A DNA stretch of 54,268 bases from NCBI GenBank assembly GCA_947177635.1, contig CAMWVQ010000010.1:1-54268 (forward strand), read 5' to 3'. This stretch comes from an uncultured Porphyromonadaceae bacterium. Lineage in GTDB: Bacteria; Bacteroidota; Bacteroidia; Bacteroidales; Muribaculaceae. The translations under genes and the position numbers were made by a program. Every line of letters starts with the position of its first letter. Positions within the stretch are counted from its first letter, which is position 1. The notes beneath the pieces were generated by a model. That model saw only the letters and a program-made list of their open reading frames with translations, was not told the origin of the DNA and searched no databases. This document shows positions 16,844 to 26,008 of the stretch, one piece after another.

Positions 16844-18388
16844 TCAGAGTTTCAGCCCCCAGGATGCGCGGTCGAGGTTGCGGTAGGAGACAGCCTCCCG
16901 CATGTGGGCGGCGGTGACCTCGGGAGAAGCGTCAAGGTCGGCGATGGTGCGCGCCACTTTCAGAATCCGGTCGTAGGCGCGGGCCGACATGTCGAAGCGG
17001 GTCATCGTCTGTTCGAGGATTCTCATCGCCTCAGGGTCGGGAGTGGCCCAGCGGGCAATCATCCGCGAGTTCATCTGTGCGTTGCAGTGTATGCCGGGGG
17101 AGTCCTTGTATCGCTCCTGCTGGATTGCGCGGGCGGCGATGACGCGGCGGCGGATCTCAGCCGAGCTTTCCCCCCGGGGCGCGCCCTGCAGCTCCTGGAA
17201 GGGGACGGGCTGTATCTCTACCTGCAGGTCTATGCGGTCGAGCATGGGGCCTGAGATGCGTCCCAGGTAGCGTTGCACCTGCGAGGGGGTGCAGGTGCAT
17301 TCCTTCGTCGGGTGGGTGTAGTAGCCGCAGGGGCAGGGGTTCATCGAGGCCACCAGCATGAAGCTCGCCGGGTATTGCAGGGTGTATTTGGCGCGGGAGA
17401 CGGTGATGGTGCGGTCTTCGAGGGGCTGGCGCATCACCTCCAGGGCCGTGCGGCTGAATTCCGGGAACTCGTCGAGGAAGAGGATGCCGTTGTGGGCCAG
17501 GGAAATCTCGCCGGGCATGGGGTTTGCTCCGCCGCCGACCAGGGCCACGTTGGAGATGGTGTGGTGAGGGGCGCGGAACGGCCTGTGGCTCATCAGCCGC
17601 GAGCCGCCTTTGAGGTTGCCCGCGACAGAGTGGATTTTGGTGGTTTCAAGGGCCTCGTGGAGGTCGAGAGGGGGGAGTATCGACGGCAGGCGTTTTGCCA
17701 TCATAGATTTGCCCGAGCCGGGAGGGCCGACAAGGAGGATGTTGTGGCCTCCGGCACACGCCACCTCGAAGGCGCGTTTGACGCTGTCCTGCCCCTTGAC
17801 CTCCGAGAAGTCGAATGGGAACTCCTCGATTGCCTTGCCGAACTCGCCACGGGTGTCGACCTCCGTGGGCGGTATGGGGGAGTGGCCTGAAAGGTGGTCG
17901 ATGACCTCGCGCAGCGACGCCGCGCCGTGGACCGAGAGGTTGTTGACCACCGCCGCCTCCGTGGCGTTGGCGGCCGGGAGGATGAATCCCTTCAGCCCCA
18001 TCTTGCGGGCGAGTATGGCCATCGGCAGAACCCCCTTTATCGGCAGCAGCGAGCCGTCGAGCGACAGTTCCCCCATTATCATGTATTCCCCGAGGGTCTC
18101 GGCCGGGAGTTTCTTGTCGGCGGCGAGGATGCCCACGGCCAGCGGCAGGTCGTAGGCGGCCCCCTCCTTCCTGACCTCGGCCGGGGCCATGTTAACCAGT
18201 ATCTTGCGGCGCGGGAAGTCGAGCCCGCTGTGGCTGACGGCCGACTCCACTCTCTGGATGCTCTCTTTCACCGCCTTGTCGGGCATCCCGACGAGGGTGA
18301 TGGAGAATCCCGGCTCTACCAGGGCCTCGATTGATATTTTGATGGCGTCGATTCCTTGCAGGGCCGCGCCGCAGACTTTAGCGAGCAT
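16844..18388 (-). CDS. YifB/ComM-family Mg-chelatase-like AAA+ ATPase
   Basis: A 514-aa member of the YifB/ComM family. The N-terminal ChlI-like domain (about 1-170, GMPDKAVKES, GELSLDG) is followed by the AAA+ module with Walker A GPPGSGKS (about 221-228) and Walker B ILFLDEFPE (about 300-309), a Cys-rich CPCGYYTHPTKEC segment, and a C-terminal Mg-chelatase domain. ComM is a hexameric helicase that promotes branch migration during natural transformation (family knowledge); the role in Bacteroidales is not established. It lies 30 nt downstream of the DUF4369 lipoprotein on the same strand. Confidence 0.93.
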   Translation of the reverse strand: MLAKVCGAALQGIDAIKISIEALVEPGFSITLVGMPDKAVKESIQRVESAVSHSGLDFPRRKILVNMAPAEVRKEGAAYDLPLAVGILAADKKLPAETLGEYMIMGELSLDGSLLPIKGVLPMAILARKMGLKGFILPAANATEAAVVNNLSVHGAASLREVIDHLSGHSPIPPTEVDTRGEFGKAIEEFPFDFSEVKGQDSVKRAFEVACAGGHNILLVGPPGSGKSMMAKRLPSILPPLDLHEALETTKIHSVAGNLKGGSRLMSHRPFRAPHHTISNVALVGGGANPMPGEISLAHNGILFLDEFPEFSRTALEVMRQPLEDRTITVSRAKYTLQYPASFMLVASMNPCPCGYYTHPTKECTCTPSQVQRYLGRISGPMLDRIDLQVEIQPVPFQELQGAPRGESSAEIRRRVIAARAIQQERYKDSPGIHCNAQMNSRMIARWATPDPEAMRILEQTMTRFDMSARAYDRILKVARTIADLDASPEVTAAHMREAVSYRNLDRASWGLKL

Positions 18389-18418
18389 TGTGTGGAATGA
18401 GGTTTTGGGGATTGCGGG

Positions 18419-19465
18419 TTATGAGGCGGGGAGAGACTTGCGCAGACGACCGTAGGCGGCGCGTGTGGCCGAGACGGAGGGGCTGCGGTGGAGCAGACGT
18501 CCGGCCGAATCGGTGAGAATGAAGTAGGGGATTGTGGTGGGGGCGGTCTGGGCTACCCCCTCGGTTGCCATGCCGGCGTTGAGCCACAGGCGTGTCACCC
18601 CCTGCGGGTAGTCGTCGGGGAGCGACCTCAGGGTGGCCTTCCACTGCATCGTGTCGCGGTCGCATCCGAGGTCTGTTATCCGCAGCGTCTCCTCCCTGGG
18701 AGACCCGGCCCGCAGCGAGGCCAGCATTGTCTTGATGGAGTCGGCGGCGCGGGTGTCGTTGTCGGTGAGCATAATCAGGTTCACTCGCGCGCCTGCGGGG
18801 GTGAAGGTGACGGCTGAGTCGCCGGTCGAGAACGCCCGTATCCCGGCGATGGAGAGGGTGTCGGAGGCGAGGGTGGCGGCGAGCATCTGCTCGAACCCTT
18901 CGGTGAAGTTCCCGGCGCGGTATTTGTCGGGTATGAGATTTGTCAGTTCGAGGGCTTTCTCCTCGTAGCCCTCGACGGTGAAATAGCGGGTGAGCAGCAC
19001 CGTGGAGACGAACCGCTTGGGGTTCTCGTTGATGAAGGCCTCGATTGCCCGGTTGATGCCGTCGGTGTCTCCGCTCTCCATCAGGCTTCGGTTCTCATCA
19101 AGGAAGGCGGCGAGCATCTCGGCGTCCTTGTTCCCTTTTATGGAGATGTTCTCTGGGTTGAGGGCCGAGAAACGGGCCTCGATATGGTCTCCCCCCTCGA
19201 CAATGAACTCCCCGAGCAGCGAGCCGCCCGAGGTGTAGATTTCCACGAATGTGGGGGCCGACAGTGAGGCGGTCAGCGAGAACTGCCCGTCGATGGCGGG
19301 GACGCTCTCCACGCGGTATGAGCCGTCGGCGTAATATATCAGGGTGACATTCTGGGTGCCGATGTCATCAGAGGCCGCGTCGAGGCGGAATTCCTTCGAC
19401 CCGGAGCATCCGGCGAGAATCGCGGGAAGCAGTATTGTCAGTATATGTCTGATGATGGTTTTCAT
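18419..19465 (-). CDS. DUF4369-type lipoprotein with degenerate thioredoxin-like C-terminus
   Basis: A 348-aa lipoprotein (signal peptide with lipobox LAGC). Residues about 25-120 look like the DUF4369 beta-domain that precedes thioredoxin-like domains in Bacteroidetes (ADGSYRVESVPAIDGQFSL, GEFIVEGGDHIEARF). The C-terminal third (about 225-345) follows a thioredoxin-like pattern ending in a TIPYFILTDSAGRLL segment, but no CxxC active site is present, so a redox role is unlikely. Periplasmic or outer-membrane location is inferred. It is probably co-transcribed with yifB (30 nt downstream). Function unknown. Confidence 0.8.
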   Translation of the reverse strand: MKTIIRHILTILLPAILAGCSGSKEFRLDAASDDIGTQNVTLIYYADGSYRVESVPAIDGQFSLTASLSAPTFVEIYTSGGSLLGEFIVEGGDHIEARFSALNPENISIKGNKDAEMLAAFLDENRSLMESGDTDGINRAIEAFINENPKRFVSTVLLTRYFTVEGYEEKALELTNLIPDKYRAGNFTEGFEQMLAATLASDTLSIAGIRAFSTGDSAVTFTPAGARVNLIMLTDNDTRAADSIKTMLASLRAGSPREETLRITDLGCDRDTMQWKATLRSLPDDYPQGVTRLWLNAGMATEGVAQTAPTTIPYFILTDSAGRLLHRSPSVSATRAAYGRLRKSLPAS

Positions 19466-19513
19466 CTTGTGGCGGGGGATGGGGAAGTGGGGATAATGGG
19501 AATGGGATAATAC

Positions 19514-19560
19514 AAAAAAAGAAGGAGCAAAGCAATCCGAAGATTGACTCTACTCCTTCT
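19514..19560 (-). terminator. Terminator of the tRNA-Asp transcript
   Basis: Minus-strand stem GAAGGAG...TCAATC-TTCG-GATTG...CTCCTTC with a stable TTCG loop, followed by seven T residues. It lies 14 nt beyond the 3' end of the tRNA. Confidence 0.85.
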
Positions 19561-19573
19561 CCTCTCTCTCCAG

Positions 19574-19647
19574 CGGTGCGGACGAGACTCGAACTCGCGA
19601 CCCCCTGCGTGACAGGCAGGTATTCTAACCAGCTGAACTACCGCACC
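19574..19647 (-). tRNA. tRNA-Asp (anticodon GTC)
   Basis: 74 nt on the minus strand. Acceptor GGTGCGG pairs with CCGCACC followed by discriminator G. The D-arm contains AGTTCAGCTGGTTAGAA. The anticodon arm is CCTGC-CTGTCAC-GCAGG, giving anticodon GTC at plus 19611-19613. The T-arm loop is GTTCGAGTC. CCA is not encoded. It has its own ideal promoter upstream and a terminator downstream. Confidence 0.97.
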
Positions 19648-19735
19648 AATTTTGAGGTAATAGACCTTTGAGAGAATTTCAGGGAACTATTTTCTTGCAA
19701 GTTTCAAGGTTGTTGTTCCTTGTCGTTTGCGAGTG

Positions 19736-19767
19736 CAAAGTTACGACGAGTTTTTGATTCCACCAAA
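19736..19767 (-). promoter_or_regulatory. Promoter of tRNA-Asp (TTTG-N20-TAACTTTG)
   Basis: Minus-strand TTTG (plus 19764-19767) and TAACTTTG (plus 19736-19743) are 20 nt apart. It predicts transcription starting near 19729, about 80 nt before the mature tRNA. Confidence 0.7.
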
Positions 19768-19795
19768 TTTTTTGGCAAGAAAATTCAAAAAAATT

Positions 19796-21853
19796 TCATT
19801 TTTCTTCAAAAAACGGCTCAGAAGGGGTTTCAAGCAGGGTAAGGATGTTGCGTATCGAGCCTCTGAAAGTCTCGACGCGACGGTGGAGCATGGAGAGGAA
19901 ACGTTGCCCCGCGAGGTTGCCCCTCACCCTTTCGAAATCGTCGAGAATCTCCCGGCGGTTGCCACCGGCGTCTATGCCGAAGCCGAGCGAAGCCTCCTCC
20001 GGGTCATATTCCTTGGCGGCGTCCTTGATGAAGAGGGCTTCCAGTTCTCCGGCGGCTTCATCCCCGGCCTCCAGCATGCGGCGCAGACTCTCGGCGGAGA
20101 GGGTGCTGAAATCGGTTCCAGCGAAGTGCTGCATGTTGTGCCATGTCCAGCTCCAGGAATATGAGGCATAGCGGCTATGGATTTCCGCGAGCCCGGCGTT
20201 GGCCTCCTCGATGGTCATTCCCGGATTGGAGATGATTTCCCCGGCGAGGGTGTCGATGGCCTCGCGGGGGGCGAGAAGCCCCGAGAGGTCTGCCCATTGC
20301 CCCGCCCCGTCGGCTGACGGCGCCTCACGCAGACGGTCGATGAGGGCAGAGGGGGTGATTTCGGGATTCGTGGCGGCCACGGCGAGGATTTTCCTGCGGA
20401 ACACCCCGGCGAGGAACAGCCTGAGGAGCATCGTGTAGCGGGAAATACCCTTGGCGACGCTCCGGCGGGGGATAAACGCCCCTCCGCAATCAGCAAGTGG
20501 GGAATCCACATTCTCAAGCTCACGGAGCCTTTCTATGGCGGCAAGCAGGTCGCGGGCGGTGAATGGCGAGAGCCAGTTGAAGTTGACCGGGTCATTCTCG
20601 GCGGCTCCACCGATTCTGGAGGGCCATTTCTCCACGTCGCGGGCCAGGCCGACCGAGCCGACCGAGGCGCCGGGAATAAGCACTGACGCGCTTCCGGCCT
20701 CCACTGTCGGGTCGTTGATGAGGTATGAGAAGGGGAAAAGGCGCGTGTCGGGGTGGGAATAGTGGCGTCCGGTGACGGTTGTGAATGCCCCGACGGCGGC
20801 GGGCCACATCATGTAGCTCCCGCTTCCGGTCTTGCAGCCCCGGGCAAGGATACCCTGGTGCATGGGGCCGAGCTTGTAGAGGTGGTTGCTCTGGTTGGTG
20901 CCGGACCCTGCGTTGAAGAATGAGAACAGGCCGCCGATGAGGAGGGTCGACTTGTGCATTGTGGTGGTGAAGGGGCCGCAGAACGCCGCGGCCGACTCCC
21001 CGTTCTCCAGGCGGCTGTTGGTGAACACCAGCGTGTCGTGGGCGGTGAAGCCTGAGGAGACCTCGGCGCAATGCCCCACGAGGCATCCCTGGAGACGTGC
21101 GCCGGTGTCTACCGTCGCCCCGTCCTGTATGATGAAGTCCCCGGCGATGACCCCGCGGCCTACCTTGGCGCGGCCTACCGACCCGTTAGTGAGCCTTGCC
21201 GCGCCTCGCAGCGTCGCGCCGTCGCCAATCCAGACATCGGAGATTTCGCCGCAGTCGACAATCCGCGCTCCCCTCCCTATGTGGCCGCGGGAGGAGCGAG
21301 AGGCCGCCGCCTGCCGGGCGGCCATCGCGTCGAGGGCCTTCGACAGCGACGCGCTGTGGCGATGGAACGCCATCATATATGCCAGCGGGGCGGAGAGGTG
21401 GCGGCTTATGGTGACCTCGCGCCCTCCGGTCTCGCTCAGCACATTTACCTTGACGTCGTTGCCGAAAGATGTCTCCCCGCCGCAGACGATGGAGTACACC
21501 GAGTCTATGACCGCGCCATCCTTGATGTCGAGGTTGAGCAGCCCCCCTCTGACACCGTTTATCAGCACGCCCCGGCCCACCGCGCACCCTGACACCACGG
21601 CGTCGTAGATGCCGCATCTGCGGGGGATGCAGCCGACTGCCTCGGCGGTTGCGTCAGCGGCGCATCCCAGTCTGATGTCGCCGTGAAACTCCACGTCGCG
21701 GTAACACTCCGGGTCGAACGGTTCCTCCACCTTCACCCGGCTCCAGTCGCCGCAACGGCAACCACGGTTCTCAAGCCCGGAGATTTCCTCCGGGGTGAGT
21801 GAGCGGAAAACATTGTCAGTCTTCTCCTGTGTCTCTGGAATGGTCTGGCTCAT
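19796..21853 (-). CDS. DUF4954 family protein with left-handed beta-helix
   Basis: A 685-aa cytoplasmic protein (no signal peptide). From about residue 50 to 400 it has hexapeptide-like turns (GARIVDCGEISDVWIGDGA, GRGVIAGDFIIQDGATVDTG, ILARGCKTGSGSYMMWP) typical of left-handed beta-helix acyl/nucleotidyltransferase-like proteins; the C-terminal ~280 residues are mostly helical. The layout and N-terminus (FRSLTPEEISGLENRGC) match the Bacteroidetes DUF4954 family, of unknown function. It is a single-gene unit; a -7-like box (TAATTTTG, plus 21871-21878) lies about 18 nt upstream, giving a very short leader. Confidence 0.88.
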   Translation of the reverse strand: MSQTIPETQEKTDNVFRSLTPEEISGLENRGCRCGDWSRVKVEEPFDPECYRDVEFHGDIRLGCAADATAEAVGCIPRRCGIYDAVVSGCAVGRGVLINGVRGGLLNLDIKDGAVIDSVYSIVCGGETSFGNDVKVNVLSETGGREVTISRHLSAPLAYMMAFHRHSASLSKALDAMAARQAAASRSSRGHIGRGARIVDCGEISDVWIGDGATLRGAARLTNGSVGRAKVGRGVIAGDFIIQDGATVDTGARLQGCLVGHCAEVSSGFTAHDTLVFTNSRLENGESAAAFCGPFTTTMHKSTLLIGGLFSFFNAGSGTNQSNHLYKLGPMHQGILARGCKTGSGSYMMWPAAVGAFTTVTGRHYSHPDTRLFPFSYLINDPTVEAGSASVLIPGASVGSVGLARDVEKWPSRIGGAAENDPVNFNWLSPFTARDLLAAIERLRELENVDSPLADCGGAFIPRRSVAKGISRYTMLLRLFLAGVFRRKILAVAATNPEITPSALIDRLREAPSADGAGQWADLSGLLAPREAIDTLAGEIISNPGMTIEEANAGLAEIHSRYASYSWSWTWHNMQHFAGTDFSTLSAESLRRMLEAGDEAAGELEALFIKDAAKEYDPEEASLGFGIDAGGNRREILDDFERVRGNLAGQRFLSMLHRRVETFRGSIRNILTLLETPSEPFFEEK

Positions 21854-21911
21854 TATGCGATTGTTTTTTGCAAAATTACGACAAAACGGGGAAAGTAAGG
21901 TGAAGCGGGCG

Positions 21912-21945
21912 CAAAAAAACAGTCCGGCGATGTTGCCGGACTGTC
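21912..21945 (-). terminator. Terminator of the six-gene envelope operon
   Basis: Minus-strand stem ACAGTCCGGC / GCCGGACTGT with a 6-nt loop, followed by TTTTTTT. It lies about 65 nt after the stop of the last gene (22009). Confidence 0.85.
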
Positions 21946-22008
21946 GTTATGACAGGCTTGTGCCTGTAGCGTGGAGGGGGGGGACCCTGCCGGATTCACC
22001 GGCGTGGT

Positions 22009-23496
22009 TTACTTTTTCTTCTTGAGACGGAGGTAGTATCCGCGGAAGTCACCCTTCTTGCCTTTGAACTGTGTGTATCCATAGCTTACGGCTGCCTTCT
22101 CCTCTTCAGAGGCCTTGGGGTTGCTGAGAACCTCCTCCTCTGCGCCGTAGGCGTTGTTCCAGATTGTGCCGGGGACAGCCTTCACGGTGCCGACAGCCTT
22201 GTATGTGCGTTTGCCGTTGGCGTCTTCCTGGGCTTCGAGGATTTCATACTCATCCTTCTCGTTGAGGCCCTCTTTGGTGCCGATGGCCGCGTAGAGGTTC
22301 TCGCCGTCGCCGCCGATGATGGGAAGCACTGTGCGGAACTCCTGGTGGTTGTTCTGAAGCTTGATGATGGCTCCGTCGATAGCGCGGGCGGTGGCGCGCT
22401 TGACCAGCGAGCTTATGGGAGTGCTCGAAAGGAGGCTCTGGCGGATGTTGCTGGAGGCCTTCTCGGTGCCTACGAACTCAAGCTCGCAGATTCCGGCTTT
22501 CACCAGGTCTTCGATGGTGGCGTTCTTGCCGTAGATGTCGACGGCGAATTTCTGGTTGATGTCGTCGTTCCATTTCAGGCGGTAGAGGTGGCTTACAGCC
22601 TGGACTGTGTAACCGTCGCCGGCAGCGGCCGAAGCGGCTGTCGAGGCGGCCTGGGCGGCCAGTGAGCCGATGCCGCCGAACTGCGAGCCGATGCCCTTGG
22701 CGAGGGCCGCAGCCTCGGCGACGACAGCCTGGTATGAGCGGAAGCGGAGGTTGACGGCCATCACATAAGTGTTGCTGATCATGTCGAAGGCGGTCTGCTC
22801 GATTTTGGCGCGGAGGCTGAAATCCTCTGCCGCTTTGGCGAGGTCGTCGGGGGAGAAGTTGTAGTTGCCACGGTCGGTGAGTGTGGCCAGGCCCCAGTGC
22901 TGTTCCCCTTCGGGGGTGTAGTCATACCATTTGGCTATGAGCGAGGGGGCCACGTCGTTGCTCGCGAAAAACTTGTTGATCACGGCGGGGGCATACTTGT
23001 CGAAAGCCGCGTTGTTGTCGTCACCCTTGGTGTCCATGCCGGCCATCCCCTTGGCGAACTTGCCGAATCCGCCCTTCTTCTTGGCGGGGGCGTACTTGGC
23101 CAGGTCTTCGTCGGTCACGGTGGCCCTGATGGAGTCGAAGTTGATGACACGCCATGAGAGGTTGTGGTCGTTGAACTGGTTGGGAATCTCGATGGTTGGG
23201 AACACCAGCGCGGGCAGTGAGAAGAGCGAGCCTTCCACGGAGTCGTTGGCTGCCTTCTTCTGGTCTGTGTTGGCGATGCTTTTCACCATTGACATGAGCT
23301 CGTCGGCGTTCTCTCCCTTCTTGGTCTCCTCCTCGTAATACTGGTTCATTGTCTCGGAGTTGAGGATGATGGTGTAGAGGGAGCTGCGCATATACTTCTG
23401 TACGAGGGAGTCGGCGACCTCCTCCTTGGCGCTGATCGATGGTGCGCAGACTGCACCTATTAGTGTCAGCGCGCATGTGGTCATGAGTTTATTCAT
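22009..23496 (-). CDS. Exported protein of unknown function (gene 6 of envelope operon)
   Basis: A 495-aa protein with a signal peptide (residues 1-23, cleavage near ISA-KEE). The middle has an Ala-rich segment (about 275-300, AALAKGIGSQFGGIGSLAAQAASTAASAAAG) and several helical stretches; the C-terminal part is beta-type (about 395-490) and ends in a very basic KKKK tail. No known domain recognised. Charge pattern and lack of lipobox suggest a periplasmic protein. It is last in a minus-strand run of six exported proteins, 34 nt after gene 5, and is followed by a strong terminator. Confidence 0.82.
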   Translation of the reverse strand: MNKLMTTCALTLIGAVCAPSISAKEEVADSLVQKYMRSSLYTIILNSETMNQYYEEETKKGENADELMSMVKSIANTDQKKAANDSVEGSLFSLPALVFPTIEIPNQFNDHNLSWRVINFDSIRATVTDEDLAKYAPAKKKGGFGKFAKGMAGMDTKGDDNNAAFDKYAPAVINKFFASNDVAPSLIAKWYDYTPEGEQHWGLATLTDRGNYNFSPDDLAKAAEDFSLRAKIEQTAFDMISNTYVMAVNLRFRSYQAVVAEAAALAKGIGSQFGGIGSLAAQAASTAASAAAGDGYTVQAVSHLYRLKWNDDINQKFAVDIYGKNATIEDLVKAGICELEFVGTEKASSNIRQSLLSSTPISSLVKRATARAIDGAIIKLQNNHQEFRTVLPIIGGDGENLYAAIGTKEGLNEKDEYEILEAQEDANGKRTYKAVGTVKAVPGTIWNNAYGAEEEVLSNPKASEEEKAAVSYGYTQFKGKKGDFRGYYLRLKKKK

Positions 23497-23530
23497 CGGT
23501 AAAATCTGATAAAAATTGGTTCAATACTGT

Positions 23531-24484
23531 TCAATATCTGTAGCCGGGGGTCAGGAACACATACCGGTTGACGGTCTTTGGACGGCTCTTCGCCCAGGCA
23601 ACGGCCACCTCCTTGGCGGCGTTGATGCGTTGTTTCTCAAGCTCCACCTGGTTTTTGTACTTGGTGACATTCTCGAACTCCCACTGCTGCTTGGTGGTCT
23701 GGCTGATTTGCTTGCTGAGGGCCTGCGCCTCGGCGTAGCAGGAGGCTTCGGGGTCAATCTGGCTGAGGAAGGTGTGTGCCTCGGCGGCTCCTGTGGCCGT
23801 CGGGTCGGCCGCCCATGCCGCGCGAGCCTGTGCCAGGAGCTGCTGGGCGGAGTGGTTCATGCTCTGGGAGTAGATTTCGAGGGCCATACGGCTGGCCTCG
23901 TCGTAGCCCTTGCAGCAGGAGGGGATGGCTGTCACATAATACAGAGCCTCGTCATAGTCGCGGGCGGCCATTGCCTGGCGCGCCTTGTTGATGTAGCTCT
24001 GGAAGTTTGCGTCGAAGTAATCGATGATTTTGTCGCGGCCTTTCTGCAGGAAGCTGACAAGCTGCTGGTTCGAGGCGTTGAGCTTGTTGAGGGCGCGGGT
24101 GTAGGCCTGGGTGTCGCTTCCCCCGACGCCGCTCAGCTCGAATGACTCCGCCGCGAACACCTTCTGCTCGTCGGCGTCGCCGATGTAGATTGTCAGTGTA
24201 GTCTTGACATAGACTTTCTGGGAGGGGCCTCCGGTGATGTCGTTGTAGGCGTCGTCGAAACGTCCGGCCACGAAGAAACGGCTGTCATAGGGGGCCGAGA
24301 CGAGTCCCGACTTCCCGATTGCCTGCGAGAGCTTGGCCTGGAGACGCTGGTTGATGGCCTCGGGGACAACCTCCCCCTTGGAGATGTCGGCCACGGACAC
24401 ATCTATGCTGCATTCTCCCTGGGCGCAGGCCATCGACGGGATGAGGATGAGGGCGCCAAGGATTGATTTGAATATGTTGTTCAT
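23531..24484 (-). CDS. Exported protein, possible LpoB/CsgG-like N-terminal domain (gene 5)
   Basis: A 317-aa protein with a signal peptide ending ACAQ. Residues about 22-145 look like an envelope domain of the CsgG/LpoB/FlgT type: an early strand (CSIDVSVADIS), a helix (INQRLQAKLSQAIGKSGLV), FFVAGRFDDAY, then paired strands VKTTLTIYIGD and KVFAAESFELSGVGGSD. This fold assignment is inference from pattern only. The C-terminal half is helical with TPR-like elements (ARQAMAARDYDEALYYV, A-rich repeats) and a long helix near 265-300. The ATG at 24484 is chosen; the open frame upstream runs into gene 4. It starts 34 nt after gene 4. Confidence 0.82.
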   Translation of the reverse strand: MNNIFKSILGALILIPSMACAQGECSIDVSVADISKGEVVPEAINQRLQAKLSQAIGKSGLVSAPYDSRFFVAGRFDDAYNDITGGPSQKVYVKTTLTIYIGDADEQKVFAAESFELSGVGGSDTQAYTRALNKLNASNQQLVSFLQKGRDKIIDYFDANFQSYINKARQAMAARDYDEALYYVTAIPSCCKGYDEASRMALEIYSQSMNHSAQQLLAQARAAWAADPTATGAAEAHTFLSQIDPEASCYAEAQALSKQISQTTKQQWEFENVTKYKNQVELEKQRINAAKEVAVAWAKSRPKTVNRYVFLTPGYRY

Positions 24485-24518
24485 ATGCTGTATTAATGAT
24501 GTTGGGGTAACCTTCAGG

Positions 24519-25475
24519 TCACTGGCAGATGTCGTAGAGACGGCCCGAGCCGAGACCCTTCGTGGTGTTTTCTGATTTGAGGTCGCAGGTGGCGCGGAGG
24601 TAACGCTTGAGCTGGTCAACGAACTCCTTGGCCTGCATCACGCGGCCTGAGGCATCCTTGAACGGGATGCGCACCTGCTCGAAGTTGATGCGGTTGCGGC
24701 TCGAGTTGCGGGTGCTGTAAGCGTGGTTGACGGTGTTGTCGTTTACCCAGTCGCTGATGATGGTCGACAGCTCCTTGCCGTTGAACTCCGAGTTGAAGTT
24801 GATTCCGCTGCCGTTGTTGCCGATGCGGCAAGCGAGGGTTATTTCGCGTCCGTTCTCCTGGAGGTCGTCGAAATGCTCCTGCAGGCGGCTGATGAAAGCG
24901 GGCATGTGTTCGGTCGCGGAGTTCTTCAGGGCGGCGGCGACAGGCACGGTTGTCTTTAGCGAGGGGGTCTCGGCGGTCACCTGGGCTACGCTCTTTCCGG
25001 AGTATGAGTCGAGGGCTTCGAGGCGGTAAGAGAGGGTGTAGTTGAAGCCCACGGTGTGGACGTCCCATCCGATTTTGATGATGATGTCGGGGCGCAGTTT
25101 GTTGAGCATCATCTCATAGTCTGTGGCGTCCATCGAGCCTCCCGACTGGGAGTCGTTGCCGTAAGCGTCCTCCTCGGCCTCCTCCTCGTCGTCAAGCTCC
25201 GAGGTGGTGCCGTAGTCCTTCGCGGGGAGCCCGTTGTCTTTCATGAGGGCGTTGAGCTGCACGACCACATTCTTGAGGTCGGAGTTGAGGAAAGCCTCGT
25301 CATATTTCTCGGTGATGCGGGTCTTGCCGTTGCGTTCAGAGCGGTCGACATAGTCGTTGGCGTTACACCAGGTCTTGTCGGGGAGGAACATCACCGTCGG
25401 GGGCGCGCCGGCGCTGAGGGTCAATGATGTCGCGATGGCAGCCGCGGCGGATAAAACTAATTTTCTGAGTGTCAT
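24519..25475 (-). CDS. Exported DUF6175-like protein (gene 4)
   Basis: A 318-aa protein with a signal peptide (about 1-23). The N-terminal part (TVMFLPDKTWCNANDYVD, then a helix ALMKDNGLPAKDYG, an acidic linker DDEEEAEED, and RPDIIIKIGWDV) and the C-terminal part (ITLACRIGNNGSGINF ... ELSTIISDWVNDN) resemble the Bacteroidetes DUF6175 family as I remember it; the name is moderate confidence. The architecture is like CsgG/FlgT-type envelope proteins, with two small alpha/beta domains. It lies between lipoprotein gene 3 (19 nt) and gene 5. Confidence 0.83.
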   Translation of the reverse strand: MTLRKLVLSAAAAIATSLTLSAGAPPTVMFLPDKTWCNANDYVDRSERNGKTRITEKYDEAFLNSDLKNVVVQLNALMKDNGLPAKDYGTTSELDDEEEAEEDAYGNDSQSGGSMDATDYEMMLNKLRPDIIIKIGWDVHTVGFNYTLSYRLEALDSYSGKSVAQVTAETPSLKTTVPVAAALKNSATEHMPAFISRLQEHFDDLQENGREITLACRIGNNGSGINFNSEFNGKELSTIISDWVNDNTVNHAYSTRNSSRNRINFEQVRIPFKDASGRVMQAKEFVDQLKRYLRATCDLKSENTTKGLGSGRLYDICQ

Positions 25476-25494
25476 TTCAGGTATGGAATAATTG

Positions 25495-25989
25495 TCAGTG
25501 GTTTATTACATTGTCGTCGCGGAGCTGCCTGACCAGCGCGGGGCGGTCGACAGTGACGGTGACGCCGAAATTCTCGCGACCGTCGCTCTTCGATTTGGTG
25601 CGTGACATATCGCTGCCTGAGGTCTCTTTTACAAACCGCTTGTATTCACCGCCGTCGGCGAAGAAGCGGTCGAAGTATTCGGCGTATCTCTCACGGGCGT
25701 TTACCTCCGTCACGATGGGCTGGCTCGTATAACCCTTGCCCCCCTTGATGCCTTTGAAGATGACATCGTTGACGGCGTTCTTCATGGCGGCCTCGATGGC
25801 CCCGGCCTTGTCGGGCCCGCTGCCCCATGAGCGGATTGTTACCTCGCCGGAGGGGGAGGCGTTGACATATGAGGTGCCGAACTCGTAGTTCGACCAAGTG
25901 GCGCTGACCTCCTTCTGGCCGCGGCAGCCGGTCACCAGCATCATAGCCACGATGCAGGCGACTGACAGGTATAGTTTAAGATTTTTCAT
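25495..25989 (-). CDS. Lipoprotein paralogous to gene 1 of the same operon (gene 3)
   Basis: A 164-aa lipoprotein (signal peptide with lipobox VTGC). The mature domain has the order helix (DKAGAIEAAMKNAVNDVIFKGI), YAEYFDRFFADGGEYKRFV, then a C-terminal strand-helix (GVTVTVDRPALVRQLRDDNVI). Gene 1 (26599-27105) has the same order with YADFFKPFFANGDFENY and NTQTLKKDLKKQGMI, so the two are diverged paralogues. The pattern (helix from an AxxAA-type segment, aromatic block, Val-rich strand, Leu-helix) is like LPP20/FlgT N-terminal domains; that link is inference. 19 nt from gene 4. Confidence 0.83.
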   Translation of the reverse strand: MKNLKLYLSVACIVAMMLVTGCRGQKEVSATWSNYEFGTSYVNASPSGEVTIRSWGSGPDKAGAIEAAMKNAVNDVIFKGIKGGKGYTSQPIVTEVNARERYAEYFDRFFADGGEYKRFVKETSGSDMSRTKSKSDGRENFGVTVTVDRPALVRQLRDDNVINH

Positions 25990-26008
25990 TCGTTGTGGGA
26001 TTGGTGTG

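Noticed and set aside
19466-19795. Additional tRNA genes near tRNA-Asp
   Set aside because: Only one cloverleaf can be drawn in this gap; the rest is the promoter, the terminator and AT-rich spacer.
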